64,000 nt of DNA from Trematomus loennbergii. Lineage: Eukaryota > Chordata > Actinopteri > Perciformes > Nototheniidae. A model generated the notes under the pieces. It worked only from the letters and a program-made list of their open reading frames with translations. It did no database searches and had not been told where the DNA came from. The stretch covers positions 62,001 to 126,000 of the forward strand of contig JAAOOA010001167.1 of the NCBI GenBank assembly GCA_012861695.1, in the 5' to 3' direction. Of this stretch, positions 46,456 through 57,630 are shown piece after piece; the first letter of the stretch is position 1, and each line of letters begins with the position of its first letter. Made by a program: the position numbers and the translations under genes.

Positions 46456-46709
46456 GCTAAAAGCTGAATCCAGGTTTATTTTCTCTCTCCATTCATTCTA
46501 CTGAGTCGAGTGAGGGAGTTTGGAGGCGGGGCTTAAGGGAAAACTCAACCGCGCATGCTCTATGCTCTCGACAGAAAGGCATGATGGGTAATTTGTAACG
46601 TTTTGCTCTTGATAATGTCAGGCCATTTTGACCTCATGCGCCAATGAGCAGCTCTCATAACAATGAACGAGCTCCAACGCTGTATCCAGTTCTTATTAAA
46701 CATCCATGA
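46456..46709. repeat. Dispersed non-coding repeat, copy 1
   Basis: Shares GCATGATGGGTAAT, GAGCAGCTCTCAT and CATTCATTCTA segments, in inverted orientation, with 56497-56765. No terminal repeats identified. Confidence 0.65.
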
Positions 46710-46884
46710 GTGAAACATGGGAGAGCTGGAGCTTGATGGCAAACACTGAAGGTTTATTATGAAGTTACGGTCTGAGAATTGACAAAAACATGTGCTGCAG
46801 ACACGAGGTGACACAGAGGTTGCCGACCAACTCTGAAGATCTCTCCCCCAGTCCCATGTATTTAGCTCTGAGAGAATAATCAAC

Positions 46885-47100
46885 ATGCTGCATAACATCT
46901 TACACTATTTCTATTCTATTTATTTTATTTGTATTTACTTGCACATCTCAAAACATTCTCTTGCACTGTTTTATCTGTTTTATTTGTTTTATGTCCTGTA
47001 TATGTTGCACTGTTGGAGGAGCCTGTGACTTCAGTTTGTCATTGCCATAGCTACAATGTAGCTAATGTGCAATGACAATAAAGACTTGAAACTTGAAACA
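46885..47100 (+). mobile_element. LINE 3' tail fragment
   Basis: GCACTGTTGGAGGAGCCTGTG and AATGACAATAAAGACTTGAA match the 3' UTR of the LINE at 42563-43155. 5'-truncated to the tail. Confidence 0.7.
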
Positions 47101-47169
47101 AGATAAAACAGGCACAAAAAAAAATATTTGAAAAATGGCGGAGGCGTAGAGAAGCACGGTCCGACTAAA

Positions 47170-47305
47170 ATCTCCAACAGCGTGGGAGCACTTCACTTTA
47201 AACAACAGTAAAAAGTGTGTTACCTGCAAACTGTGTAAAGTCGAACTTGAATGGCACGGGAGCACCACAGTCATGCGGGAACATCTCAAACGTAAACAAA
47301 GGGTT
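47170..47305 (+). pseudogene. hAT BED zinc-finger fragment
   Basis: The plus strand reads AWEHFTLNNSKKCVTCKLCK, then VELEWHGSTTVMREHLKRK. This is a BED finger typical of hAT transposases in which the last expected His is Gln. Only about 45 codons; no rest of the transposase. Confidence 0.65.
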
Positions 47306-47338
47306 ACTGCTGTATTTATGTGTGTGTGAGAAAGTGTA

Positions 47339-48391
47339 ACTTTACTGTGTTTCTTTAGAGTACTCTTCTGTCTTTACTGTGTTTCTTTAGAGTACTCTTC
47401 TCTCTTTACTGTGTTTCTTTAGAGTACTCTTCTCTCTTTACTGTGTTTCTTTAGAGTACTCTTCTCTCTTTACTGTGTTTCTTTAGAGTACTCTTCTGTC
47501 TTTACTGTGTTTCTTTAGAGTACTCTCTCTCTTTACTGTGTTTCTTTAGAGTACTCTTCTCTCTTTACTGTGTTTCTTTAGAGTACTCTTCTCTCTTTAC
47601 TGTGTTTCTTTAGAGTACTCTTCTCTCTTTACTGTGTTTCTTTAGAGTACTCTTCTCTCTTTACTGTGTTTCTTTAGAGTACTCTTCTGTCTTTACTGTG
47701 TTTCTTTAGAGTACTCTTCTCTCTTTACTGTGTTTCTTTGGAGTACTCTCTCTTTACTGTGTTTCTTTAGAGTACTCTTCTGTCTTTACTGTGTTTCTTT
47801 AGAGTACTCTTCTGTCTTTACTGTGTTTCTTTAGAGTACTCTTCTGTCTTTACTGTGTTTCTTTAGAGTACTCTTCTGTCTTTACTGTGTTTCTTTAGAG
47901 TACTCTTCTCTCTTTACTGTGTTTCTTTAGAGTACTCTTCTGTCTTTACTGTGTTTCTTTAGAGTACTCTTCTCTCTTTACTGTGTTTCTTTAGAGTACT
48001 CTTCTGTCTTTACTGTGTTTCTTTAGAGTACTCTTATGTCTTTACTGTGTTTCTTTAGAGTACTCTTCTCTCTTTACTGTGTTTCTTTAGAGTACTCTTC
48101 TGTCCTTACTGTGTTTCTTTAGAGTACTCTTATGTCTTTACTGTGTTTCTTTAGAGTACTCTTCTCTCTTTACTGTGTTTCTTTAGAGTACTCTTCTGTC
48201 TTTACTGTGTTTCTTTAGAGTACTCTTCTGTCTTTACTGTGTTTCTTTAGAGTACTCTTCTGTCTTTACTGTGTTTCTTTGGAGTACTCTTCTCTCTTTA
48301 CTGTGTTTCTTTAGAGTACTCTTCTGTCTTTACTGTGTTTCTTTAGAGTACTCTTCTGTCTTTACTGTGTTTCTTTAGAGTACTCTTCTGT
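47339..48391. repeat. 32-bp minisatellite, about 33 copies
   Basis: Consensus TTTACTGTGTTTCTTTAGAG followed by TACTCTTCT(C/G)TC. Very uniform, with few substitutions (G/C at one site, TTATG and GGAG variants) and two shortened units. It lies upstream of cox5a exon 2, presumably in intron 1. A single related unit occurs at 11247-11272. Confidence 0.95.
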
Positions 48392-48499
48392 CCTTCTGTG
48401 GTCGTGTTCAAATCAATAGGCACGCAATGACTCTAATATTTGTGTCTCTTGTATTATTTAAAAACATTGTAAATGAACCTCTTTATGTCATGTTTTCAG

Positions 48500-48576
48500 C
48501 TCCATTGGCCTCCAGATGTTACTCCCACGGCCGGGTGGAGACGGACGAGGAGTTTGACGCCCGCTGGGTGATGTAC
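48500..48576 (+). CDS. cox5a: cox5a exon 2, first part only
   Basis: Follows the acceptor CATGTTTTCAG (48489-48499). Encodes [20 protein letters not shown], then RWVMY, almost identical to vertebrate COX5A. After TAC (48576) the text reads GGTTTTATTCCCACTTTTAA. A frame continuing [13 protein letters not shown] keeps FNK and a Trp at the expected spacing, so a decayed remnant behind a 15-base insertion is possible. No GT donor is recognised. Confidence 0.8.
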
Positions 48577-51500
48577 GGTTTTATTCCCACTTTTAACAAA
48601 ACTGTGTGTATTGTTTGGATGAAATGGTGCAATATAATGGTTGCTCTTCTTATTATTGCTTATTCTAAATATAGTACAGGCAAGAGATGCAAATAAAGGA
48701 CACAGCAGGACATTTAGATGAGGACACCAGGTCAAGCTAAATAAAATATATGAATAATATTAAATAAATAACCCAAAACAAAACTAAAAGGATCCCTAAC
48801 GCACCACACTCTGAACTACACACAGATATAGCAAGTTACTGAGTGTCCTGAACGCACCACACTCTGAACTACACACATATATTCAAGTTACTGAGGGTCC
48901 CTGAACGCACCACACTCTGAACTACACACACATATATTCAAAGTACTGAGGGTCCCTGAATGCACCACACTCTGAACTACACACATATATTCAAAGTTAC
49001 TGAGGGTCCCTGAACGCACCACACTCTGAACTACACACAGATATATTAAGTTACTGAGGTCCCTAAACGCACCACACTCTGAACTACACACATACATCAA
49101 AGTTACTGAGGGTCCCTGAACGCACCACACTCTGAAAAAGGATCCCTTCAACATTTTTAAATAACTAGGTTGACGGTCCAATACACTCAAGAACCAAAGA
49201 CACACACATATGATATGCATATTATATTTATTGTCCATTTCATGTTTTGTAATGGTTTGTGGCAATATTAAATGTGTCATTATGCTGCTGTCAAATCCTC
49301 GTCTCAGTACGATACCAGTCACCTCTGTGGAAACATTGGTATAACTGACTTTTTTCATTTATATTGAAGTGTATGTCTTTTAAAAATGGACCTTGAGTCT
49401 CTTCAATAAAGCTGACGAATATCTTCTCCACAAGAAATTGTCTTAAAGTATTTTCATGAACCTTAAATTCAGACGACTCTTGCTAATTCTTTGAAGTAAT
49501 ACATTTGTTTTTGTAATGAATGTAACCCTGAAGGCATGAACACCCTGATCGGGTACGACCTGGTGCCCGAGGCTAAGATCGTGGACTCGGCGCTCAGAGC
49601 GTGCCGGAGACTGAACGACATGGCCAGCGCCATCCGTATCCTGGAGGCCGTTAAGGTGAGATCACGTATCGAATTGTGGAAGAAATGAGGCCCTATGTCT
49701 CTTCCTAACCACTCTTACTTAATGTCCATGAGAATGTTCAAGATTCAAGGCTTTTATTGTCATGTGTACATAGCTACAGTTTAGATATGTCAATGGAAAT
49801 CTGAGGCTCCTCCAACAGCGAAACACAGTAAAACAGATCAAATAGTGCAAGGCAAGTTTATTTATATAGCACCATTCAACACAAGGGAATACAAAGTGCT
49901 TTACAAACATGAAAGACATTAAGAGCATTAAACACATTAGAAACATTAAAAAGATATTAAAACATGAATAACACAGGTACATGAATAAAAGTTAAGATGT
50001 GAATAGTTCAATTAAAAGCAGCGGCAAAAAGAAAAGTCTTCAGCCTGGATTCAAAAGTAGTAAAGAGTGCAAGTAAATACAAATACAATAGAATATAATA
50101 GAACTAGTGCAAGAATAGTCTATAAGATGCAAACAGATGAATGTTCTGGATGTTCTTTCCAAAGCTCAGGTGTTCAACAGTCTGATGGCCTGTGGGATGA
50201 AACTGTTCTGGTATAATAACATAATGATCTGGGATTAAAGGAAGTAGTGAAGGAGAATTCATCAGGACACTGGGAGACGTTATGATGAGACGGAGGGTGT
50301 TTTGGATGTGCCTCTGTTGTGGGGAAACTACAAAGCCACTAAAAGCACATCTAGATACTTGAGTCCGTGCATAGCATGTTGTTTCTTGAGGGTTTCATAA
50401 ATGTGTGAAGCTAATTGGTTGCATGAAAGCCATTTAGTATCATTGTATATAACGGCTTTGAATAAATAATACTCTATGGAATATATATATACATAAACAC
50501 TTATCTTTCGTAAAGGATGGTCCAGTGTTTCCTTAAGGAGGCAACAAGGGAAGCAAGGTGCCCACTGAGAGGCTTCTAGGTCAATTCACTCTGTTAGGAA
50601 CATTTCTGAGTGAAAGATGAATAAAATAGTGCGAGAGAATGATTTGAGATGTGCAAGTAAATACAAATAGAATAGAGATAGTGCAAGAAGAGTCTATATA
50701 CAAGTACATGGAATCTGATATATTAGATAATAATTAGCAAGATGCAAACAGGTGAATGTTTATGGATGTTCTTTAAAAAGTGCAGGTGTTTAATAATCTC
50801 ATGGTGCAATATAATGGATTGAAGTAGAGAACAATATTATCACCGTAGTATTCCCATGTGTTGTGTATGGAAAGACTTGTTGTTTATTTGATTACTAGAT
50901 GCTAATTGTTGTTTAAACCAATCCTAAAGGAGGGCTTCAGTCCATATGTATTGCTGATCGCTGTAAGTAGTGTACGCTGTGTTCTCCATAACAACATCCT
51001 CTTCATTTGTTATTTCCTCTGTGTCTTTCAGGACAAAGCCGGCCCCCACAAAGAGATCTACCCGTACCTGATCCAGGAGCTGCAGCCCACGCTGTCAGAG
51101 CTCGGCATCTCCACTCCAGAACAGCTCGGCATGGACAAGTTATAGACCCTCCAGGTGACGATGCTCTCATTACAACATGTGTTTTTAGCACATCTCTGCA
51201 CACGTGTCTCAGGGACAGTTTCACCCCAGAAATGACTCTACATCAGGGGTCTCCAAACCTCAGCAGATAAAGAAAGTATAATGGAATACGGCCCACAAAT
51301 GAAACTTGTGCTCGTCTTATATTGTACTTCTTAAATATATATGTACAAATATATTACACAGTAGTATTCATGTGTTAATGAGACCACTTTTCTAATAAAG
51401 CTGGAAACATTTTCTAACAAATCTTAGTTGATAAGAAAAAGCCCAATGACTTATTTCCATAACAAGCTTGAAACACACCGTTCCTATTCCTCCTTATTTT

Positions 51501-54500
51501 AATCAATCTGAAGCTTCTGTTTTAAGGGATGAGCTGCCAACACTCACGAGCATCACTTACCTACATTTGATTGGTTTTGCTAACTTATAAATGAACTTAT
51601 GAGGCAATGAACCTCTACTGAGGGGCCCAGCCCTTCGTATATTTTTCTGTATGTGGCCCTCGGTGAAAAAGGTTTGGCCACCCCTGCTCTATTTACTAAT
51701 TACTCTTCTTTGTAACTCACTTTTTAAATCGGTTTCAATCAATGTGTTGGAGTCAGTTTCCCACGGTTACTGAAATCTGCCCTTTAAATGTCTGCCTTTG
51801 ACATTTTGAAACACACACAGTGGCGTTTTTATATGTACAAAAGTGGAGGGGCACGAACAACTTAGATGTGTATAGCTTCTGGTGCTTTTTTAAACACGTA
51901 AACAAATAGCTGTAGGCTATCCGTGGTTCAGATCGAGAGAGAGGGGGGGGGGGACACAGACACTCATCACGAGGTCACAATATCAATGGATCCAGCAGAG
52001 CAATAGCCTACAGGCAAAACACAGAAGATCAACAAAAGATATGACATCAAACGAACTTACCAAAGCTGAAGTAGAGGGTCAACTTCATTCATTTTCTTTC
52101 CTTTGTACTGATTGTAATCGCTATACGCTGCTCTCTCTCGTCCCCTCTTCACAACTACACTTTTCGCGCACACGTACTTACAGCCAATCAGCTCTGAATT
52201 ATGAGATGACGTTTGGTGGGGTTGCCAGCACTATGCCCCACCGGTGATTTTTTTTTGCCGCACACATTGAATAGAAAAAGACTCTGAGCATGCGCAGTGT
52301 AGTTTTTACAGAACCCATTCACTTTGACAGTGAGAGAGAGGGGCTGATCGGGGCTTGACCCACATCGCTCAAAACGGCTCAATAGGCACACTGTAGACAC
52401 TAAGTAGAAGAACGCAGACTAAAACAGCAATGCACAGACGAATCAGATGATTAAACATGATCTTAACATATATTTGAACATATATTCTTTTTGCATATTT
52501 TTGGAATTATTATTATTTTCATTACTTTCTGCTGACACTAGGTGGGGCTGCCCCTGAGGACGAGTCGCCACTGAACACACATGTCTTTCTTCAAAAAGCA
52601 CGAACCAGTTACTCAAAAAGAAATATCTGAGAATCCACTCATTAAAACATGTATTTAGCACATCTCTGCACACGTCTCTGCACAGCCCTCCAATTTAAAA
52701 TATAACACAAGGTAGTCTGTCATATATTCAGTGTGTTATAGAGCAGGGTGTCCAAACTTTTTTCTCCGAGGGCCACATACAGAAAAATATTCGAAGGGCT
52801 GGGCCGCTCACTAGAGGTTTATTGGCTCATAAGTGAAGTTATAAGTTAGCTAAACCAATCAAATGTCAGTAAATGATGCTGCAGCCTACATGACAGCTTT
52901 CCATAGGGTTTCATTCATTTTGTTAGCAGCTCATTCCTTAAAAGAGAAGCCTCAGATTGCTCATCATAAGAGGAAATAGGAAGGTTGTTATTTCAATAAG
53001 TTATGGGCTCTTATCAACTTAGATTTGTTAGAACATATTTGTAATTGACTGAAAGTGGGCTCATTAACACATGAACACTACTGTGTAACATGTTTACAGA
53101 TATATTTAAGAAGTACAATACAAGACAAGCTCAAGTTTCATTTGTGGGCCGCATGCCATTATACTTTTTGCATTTGGCCCCCGGGCCGTAGTTTGGACAT
53201 CCCTGTTATAGACCAAACGATTAATAAATAATGAAACATAAGCATTAGTTGCAAAGGAAAGTCAGATTGGTGCATCCAGACAGTCTGAACAGATAGAATG
53301 AATGCATGTGCTCTGTTTTATATCACATCAAAGTTAATATCATTGGGTTTTGGACTGATACGACGACACGTTTAAAGACACCACCATTATGGATTTGATG
53401 ATCGACATGTCCACACATGTTTTACATAGACTCACATACTTTCAAATACCTCAGTCAGTTTCATCCCACAGGCAGTAAGACTGTTAAACACCTGAGCTCT
53501 GTGAAGAACATCCATAACATTCATCTGTCATCTTGCAATCTACTTATTTATATAAATAGTTATCACCGCAATAAACCGTATTTAATTTGGTCTTAATGTA
53601 CATTATTTAATTTCATATTCTGTTCTTGTACATATTCTATTTACATGTATATAGACTTCTTGCTCTATTTTGTATGTTATTGTATATGTTGCATTGTTGG
53701 AGGAGCTCAGGTCAGAAGAATTTCATTCATTTTTTTTTTTTTAGAAATCCACATTTTGAGAGAATTTGAGAAACTGGGATCGATAGTAGACAATCGATCC
53801 CAGTTTAATGATGTTACGCCCAGGTCTAGGGGAACCTAGGCGCAGCATAAAGTTGCACTGTCCCCACTTTTCCCACTCCCAAGAACATGGAGGCCGAGAC
53901 AGAGAATGTCGTTTGGTAAATGTAATTACCAAAATGATTACAAAGAGGAGTAACAAAACCACAAAACAAACAAACCTTTTAACACAAAAATCTTACCTAA
54001 CGAATGAGAAAAATAAACGTACAGGCTTCTTACCTACTCTAACGTAAAAACAGGAGAAAACGAATTATCCAAAAGAAAAGGGTTTTGCACTCCTGAGAAA
54101 AATAAAGCGTGTCTTCAAAGACAGGTAAAGGAGCTTTTCTTTCTACAGTCTCACAACAGAAGAGAAGGACCGGTATACGGTAATAATAGGTACACAGCAC
54201 CACAGGACAGATATCTGAACGCAATTTGTGTTGGGAGAAGTCAAGTCAAAATACAGACAATTATCTGAATACTTGATTCATCGTTAAGGAAATAGCCACT
54301 ACTTCATTATATATGTTGCATTGTTGGAGGAGCTCAGGTCAGAAGAATTGCATTGCCATGTCTACACTGTAGCTTTGTGCATATGACAATAAAACCTTAG
54401 AGTTTGAACGTCTGCACAGCCTTCTCTTGATAACTGGACTCAAACTCACACTGTACATTTCACATTTATATTCAATCTCATATTTAATAATCCAGTCCTG

Positions 54501-55060
54501 GCTAAATTAAAGTATATATCTAGTCTTTTAATTTCTCTAATGTTCAATGCCTTGTCTTTTCATGCTGCTGCAACGCAAACATTTCCCACATTGGGATCAA
54601 TAAAGTTCTTCTTATCTGATCTTATCTTAAAATATACCACACTGTAGTCTGACATATATTCAGTGTTCCAAGTCTTTTAGTTTTTATGTTTTTTGGGTTC
54701 TTTTGTATTTAAATGTATATTTTTGACCTCTTTTTGCAACTTATGGTCTGAAGTTGTTTATGTTTGCACCACAATACACCAGAGCTAATCCCTCTGTGTG
54801 TACCTGGTGATAAACTTGATTCTGAATTTAGGAAGTTAATGTGTGTTAAAATGTGCAGCAGCTCATGAAGGATATTGACTTCCTCTCATCTGAACATGTC
54901 TCCTTCTCCTCTCTCCTCAGGTCCTTGGATGTATAACGAGATGACGATGAGCTCTTCTGATTCCCCACTTTAAATATGTCTATATATTGTTGATCAAATC
55001 CATGCTTTCCTGTTGTGTACAAAATGGTGGACCTAATAATAAAGAAACCAATCATTTAAG
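48500..55060 (+). CDS. cox5a: Cytochrome c oxidase subunit 5A gene, exons 2-5, exon 2 damaged
   Basis: Nuclear gene for a matrix-side subunit of mitochondrial complex IV. Exon 2 (48500-48576) encodes the mature start [19 protein letters not shown]. Exon 3 (49534-49655) encodes [20 protein letters not shown] and more. Exon 4 (51032-51154) encodes [20 protein letters not shown] to the stop, and a 3'UTR exon starts at 54921. The exon layout follows vertebrate COX5A. Exon 1 (mitochondrial presequence) was not found. Exon 2 loses similarity after WVMY: the expected FNKPDIDAWELRK segment and its donor are absent. Either this copy is non-functional or the assembly is wrong here. Introns contain hAT MITEs and LINE tails. 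Confidence 0.9.
48577..48788. other. Sequence where the rest of cox5a exon 2 should be
   Basis: AT-rich sequence replacing the end of exon 2. It contains TGGTGCAATATAATGG (also at about 50804), hinting at repeat origin. Confidence 0.4.
48789..49138. repeat. Minisatellite, ~58-bp unit, six copies
   Basis: Unit of the form CTGAACGCACCACACTCTGA, ACTACACACA, TATAT(T)CAA, GTTACTGAGGGTCC. Units differ mainly by small indels. Located in cox5a intron 2. Confidence 0.9.
49534..49655 (+). CDS. cox5a: cox5a exon 3
   Basis: 122 bp entering in phase 1 (completing a Gly codon). Encodes [20 protein letters not shown], then [20 protein letters not shown], and ends at GTGAGA. The acceptor (ACCCTGAAG) has a weak pyrimidine tract. 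No disruption. Confidence 0.92.
49738..50230 (-). mobile_element. LINE 3' tails, minus strand, nested
   Basis: Begins with TCAAGGCTTTTATTGTCATG and GCTCCTCCAACAGCGAAACA (the complement of the LINE tail at 46885). It is interrupted by another tail type (TTTATTTATATAGCACCATT, 49857-50040), then resumes to AACAGTCTGATGGCCTGTGG. Two LINE families nested in cox5a intron 3. Confidence 0.65.
50231..51031. other. cox5a intron 3, repeat-derived
   Basis: 50640-50800 repeats the motifs GTGCAAGTAAATACAAATAG and AAGATGCAAACAG(G/A)TGAATG of the minus-strand LINE tail. The rest is unassigned. Confidence 0.5.
51032..51154 (+). CDS. cox5a: cox5a exon 4 (C-terminus and stop)
   Basis: After the acceptor GTGTCTTTCAG. 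Encodes [20 protein letters not shown], then [17 protein letters not shown] and TAG (51143-51145). The exon continues nine bases to a GTGACG donor. Confidence 0.93.
51246..51685. mobile_element. hAT MITE, CAGGGGT termini
   Basis: Termini CAGGGGTCTCCAAAC and GTTTGGCCACCCCTG-type (inverted). Flanks CTCTACAT and CTCTATTT suggest a partly decayed 8-bp duplication. Same family, inverted, at 52744-53205. Confidence 0.75.
51818..52573. mobile_element. hAT MITE with perfect 8-bp target duplication
   Basis: Termini CAGTGGCG and CGCCACTG; AACACACA at 51810-51817 and 52574-52581. 756 bp in cox5a intron 4. Confidence 0.85.
52744..53205. mobile_element. hAT MITE, CAGGG termini, inverted copy
   Basis: Starts CAGGGTGTCCAAACTTTTTT and ends GTAGTTTGGACATCCCTG. 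Flanks TTATAGAG and TTATAGAC are an 8-bp duplication with one mismatch. Interior related, in opposite orientation, to 51246-51685 (CATACAGAAAAATAT, CAATCAAATGT). Confidence 0.8.
53454..54400 (+). mobile_element. LINE 3' end interrupted by a ~590-bp insert
   Basis: The LINE tail (AGTTTCATCCCACAGGCAGT, AAGACTGTTAAACACCTGAG) runs to 53722. After an insert it resumes at 54310 with a 40-base repetition of the last part (TATATGTTGCATTGTTGGAG...) and the normal end GACAATAAAACCTTAGAG. The insert starts with a poly-T run (53728-53743) and a perfect hairpin (53771-53806). It also contains TGTTACGCCCAGGTCTAGGG, which resembles an LTR start but could not be classified. Confidence 0.6.
54420..54904. other. 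cox5a intron 4, end part
   Basis: Contains a LINE-tail-like TTGGGATCAATAAAGTTCTT at about 54590-54610. No other feature. Confidence 0.45.
54921..55060 (+). other. cox5a: cox5a 3'UTR exon with polyadenylation signal
   Basis: Acceptor TCTCCTCTCTCCTCAG at 54905-54920, then non-coding sequence with AATAAA at 55038-55043. A separate 3'UTR exon is normal for this gene. The end at about 55060 is estimated from the signal. Confidence 0.75.
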
Positions 55061-55884
55061 AACGTGTGTTGTTCTTTTAGTTTTGTATATAAATGCATCA
55101 TGTTTTCCAAGTTGATCAAATAAACTCATGAATACAAGATTAAAACATAGTTTCTCTATCTTGGTCAAAGTGTTGATGAACCAGTTTGTACCTTTTGGTT
55201 TGATGAGCTTCAGGTCACCAGGACTTGCTTTGTTTTTATTTCTGTACTTGGGTACATTTCTACGCTGAAGGATTTTAATTCTGCTCTCTGCAATGAGCAA
55301 AAAACGCATTGGTGGCTAAATATATTTGACTAATATACACTGTAATTAAAAAAGTATTTCCTTATCCATAATTACTCGTGACATATTGCATAGTTATGAT
55401 ATACCCCTGTTCTTTGGAAACAATATACATAAGAAACAAGACTTTAAATCCATATTTATTATATAAGAACTGCAGTGAGTGCATATTTGAGTTGTGTTGT
55501 ATTTGTTAACACGACTAAGTACACATTTTAATTATTGTTGTAGATTCACATATACACAAACCAAGTATAAAGTCCAGTCGTTGTTCTAATCAGTATTTAC
55601 ATATAAGTGCTTTGTTATTGTTTAACCTTTTATACACTGCAATAAAACAACACAATGATTTGCTTCTGAACATGAATAGAACCTTGCAGACAGGTGTTTG
55701 CCCCTCTTTGCTCTTCTCTTCACCACCAGATGGCGACAGGAGCCTGGATATCTGTTTCTTTCTCATAAGCAGTAAGTTGTACCAAAGCCCTAGAACTGAA
55801 AGAGTTGTGACAGCGGAAGTCCAAACTGCTTGATCGTCTCGTGGTGGTCTCTTTATAGGGCTTTGATTCAGTCATACTCATACA
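55061..55884. other. Intergenic, no gene recognised
   Basis: AT-rich region between the cox5a 3' end and repeats. The frame at 55612-55833 has no recognisable domain. Confidence 0.4.
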
Positions 55885-56060
55885 GGGGCTGTTTCTCAAA
55901 GTCGAGGACGCTTCCTTGGTAGGACATGTCCTTCTGAGTCAGGTCCTTCAGAGGCTAGACAAGAATCCTTCCTAGCATTCGGAGAACGAAGAATGGAACA
56001 GGCTAGCAAGTGTGCAAGTGTGCGTCATATGAGAGGCCCCGCCTTAAATTGAGCGCGATT
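55885..56060. mobile_element. Partial MITE of the 39024 family
   Basis: GGGGCTGTTTCTCAAAGTCG, then CTAGCATTCGGAGAACGAAG and GTCATATGAGAGGCCCCGCC match the left half of 39024-39413. The right half is missing. Confidence 0.7.
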
Positions 56061-56490
56061 TGTTTGAAGACTCATAACTGATTTGCGAAGATCGAAGATG
56101 TAGTTGAGTAACTGTGTTTTGTAAAAGGATCATCTCTCCAGGAGAGAACCACTAAACTAACATAACACGTTCTCCTTCTGTTTGCAGCCTTGAAAAAGTC
56201 CTGGAGGATAAGCAGCCATAAGAAAATCATAACACCATCACCAATCAATAATACAATGTGTATTCATATATCATACTTGATGTCTGCAAACCTCTTTTAC
56301 ACATCTTGGTGCACATTGTAGCATAAACCACAAATATCAAGAAAAGAGGCAAAGTCAAAACAAGGTTCATTTCAATTATTTATTTGGAGGCTCTGAAGGA
56401 TCCTCCCTTGACATTGAGAAGCAGCCACAGTATAGGAAAAGCAATTACAAAAACTTTAAAAATAGAAAAGCATTTCCTTGTGTGTGTGGT
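56060..56490. other. No gene recognised
   Basis: Unassigned intergenic sequence. Confidence 0.4.
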
Positions 56491-56496
56491 TTAGGC

Positions 56497-56765
56497 ATGG
56501 ATGTATAATAAGAACTGGATAAGCATCGGAGGCGGGGTCTCGTTCTTTCCTATGAGAGCTGCTCATTGTCGCATGAAGGCAAAATGGCCCAACTTTTGAG
56601 AGAGCGAAACGTCACAGATTACCCATCATGCCTGGCTGTCAGAGCAGAAGAACCCGTATGTGCACTCACAGAGCATGCGCCCCTTAAGCCCCGCCCCCCG
56701 AGCTCCCACTCTCGGCTCACTAGAATGAATGGAGAGAAAAATAAATCTAGATTCAGCTTTTAGTG
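56497..56765. repeat. Dispersed non-coding repeat, copy 2
   Basis: Inverted relative to 46456-46709. Contains CAGATTACCCATCATGCCTG and GAGCATGCGCCCCTTAAGCC. Confidence 0.65.
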
Positions 56766-57160
56766 CATTTTTACAACTTTAAGGACTGAATGATTCTAAT
56801 AAGGGATATACAATAGTTCATACTGGGTAGTTTATTGAGTTAAAAAAAAGTATCCACCGATTTACAGACGTCTCTTTCCCCATGTTAGTCAATGGGAAAA
56901 AGTATTTTTGGGACGGGTGACGTCACGGCCTGATACGGAAGTTGCAGTACCGCCGTTTGGACACAACTACACTTCCTGGGGGCTTGGGTTTAGGGAGGGC
57001 GGCACTTTATCGCCCCCTATGGGCCAGCCGCCACTGGGTAGAAGTACGAAGTAGCAAAATATTGAGTTACTCAAGAAAAGTACAAGTACTTCAGAATTGT
57101 ACTTAAGTACAATACTTGAGTAAATGTACTTAGTTACTGAACACCACTGGGTTTAATTCA
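56766..57160. mobile_element. MITE remnants including an 'acttaagtac' fragment
   Basis: 57030-57150 reads AAGTACAAGTACTTCAGAAT and TACTTAAGTACAATACTTGA, part of the family at 31770. The preceding part (TTAGTCAATGGGAAAAAGTA, GGGACGGGTGACGTCACGGC) is also of repeat type. Confidence 0.5.
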
Positions 57161-57630
57161 CTACCTAAGTATATTGTATTTACATTCACCAGCACAAACA
57201 GGTACAGGTTTTTACAGTTTGATAATACAAAACAAATAAAACTCCAAATCGCATGCCTAGGAACCAAATGCCCCAAAATCCCAAATCTTACCCAGAAGTC
57301 AGTACCAATTGGTAAAATAAGAACAAGCCCTTATTTTTGTCATAACCCGGCTCCTATGCCTGACAAAAATGTGAAAGGACGAAATGGATGCTGGTAAATT
57401 AAAGTATTGTATGTAATAAAGTAAACATTTACTTGAAAAAAACTCAAGCTAACACCAAAGGAAGGCCGATACGGGAGATGCTCTCAGGAGGGAGTCCAGG
57501 AGAAAAGAGAGAAGGAAAGTGGCCTTCGCTCAGAATCTGTGTTACCTTCAAGGACAAGTGGAAACATGTACAGGTAACAAAACAGAGGACGAGGACTTCA
57601 ACTGTCACACACACTCCACAAGGTTTTTCC
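57160..57630. other. Region 3' of the FIIND-CARD gene
   Basis: Expected 3'UTR of the minus-strand gene. No clear polyadenylation site was chosen; several AT-rich candidates exist. Confidence 0.4.

Noticed and set aside
47339..48391. CRISPR-like array of regular repeats
   Set aside because: Units are directly adjacent with no unique spacers; it is a eukaryotic minisatellite.
48789..49138. Open frame across the ~58-bp repeats (minus strand, 156 codons)
   Set aside because: The frame stays open only because of the repeat; no known domain and it lies in a cox5a intron.
55612..55833. 73-codon plus-strand frame downstream of cox5a
   Set aside because: No recognisable domain, splice context or coding signature; probably chance.
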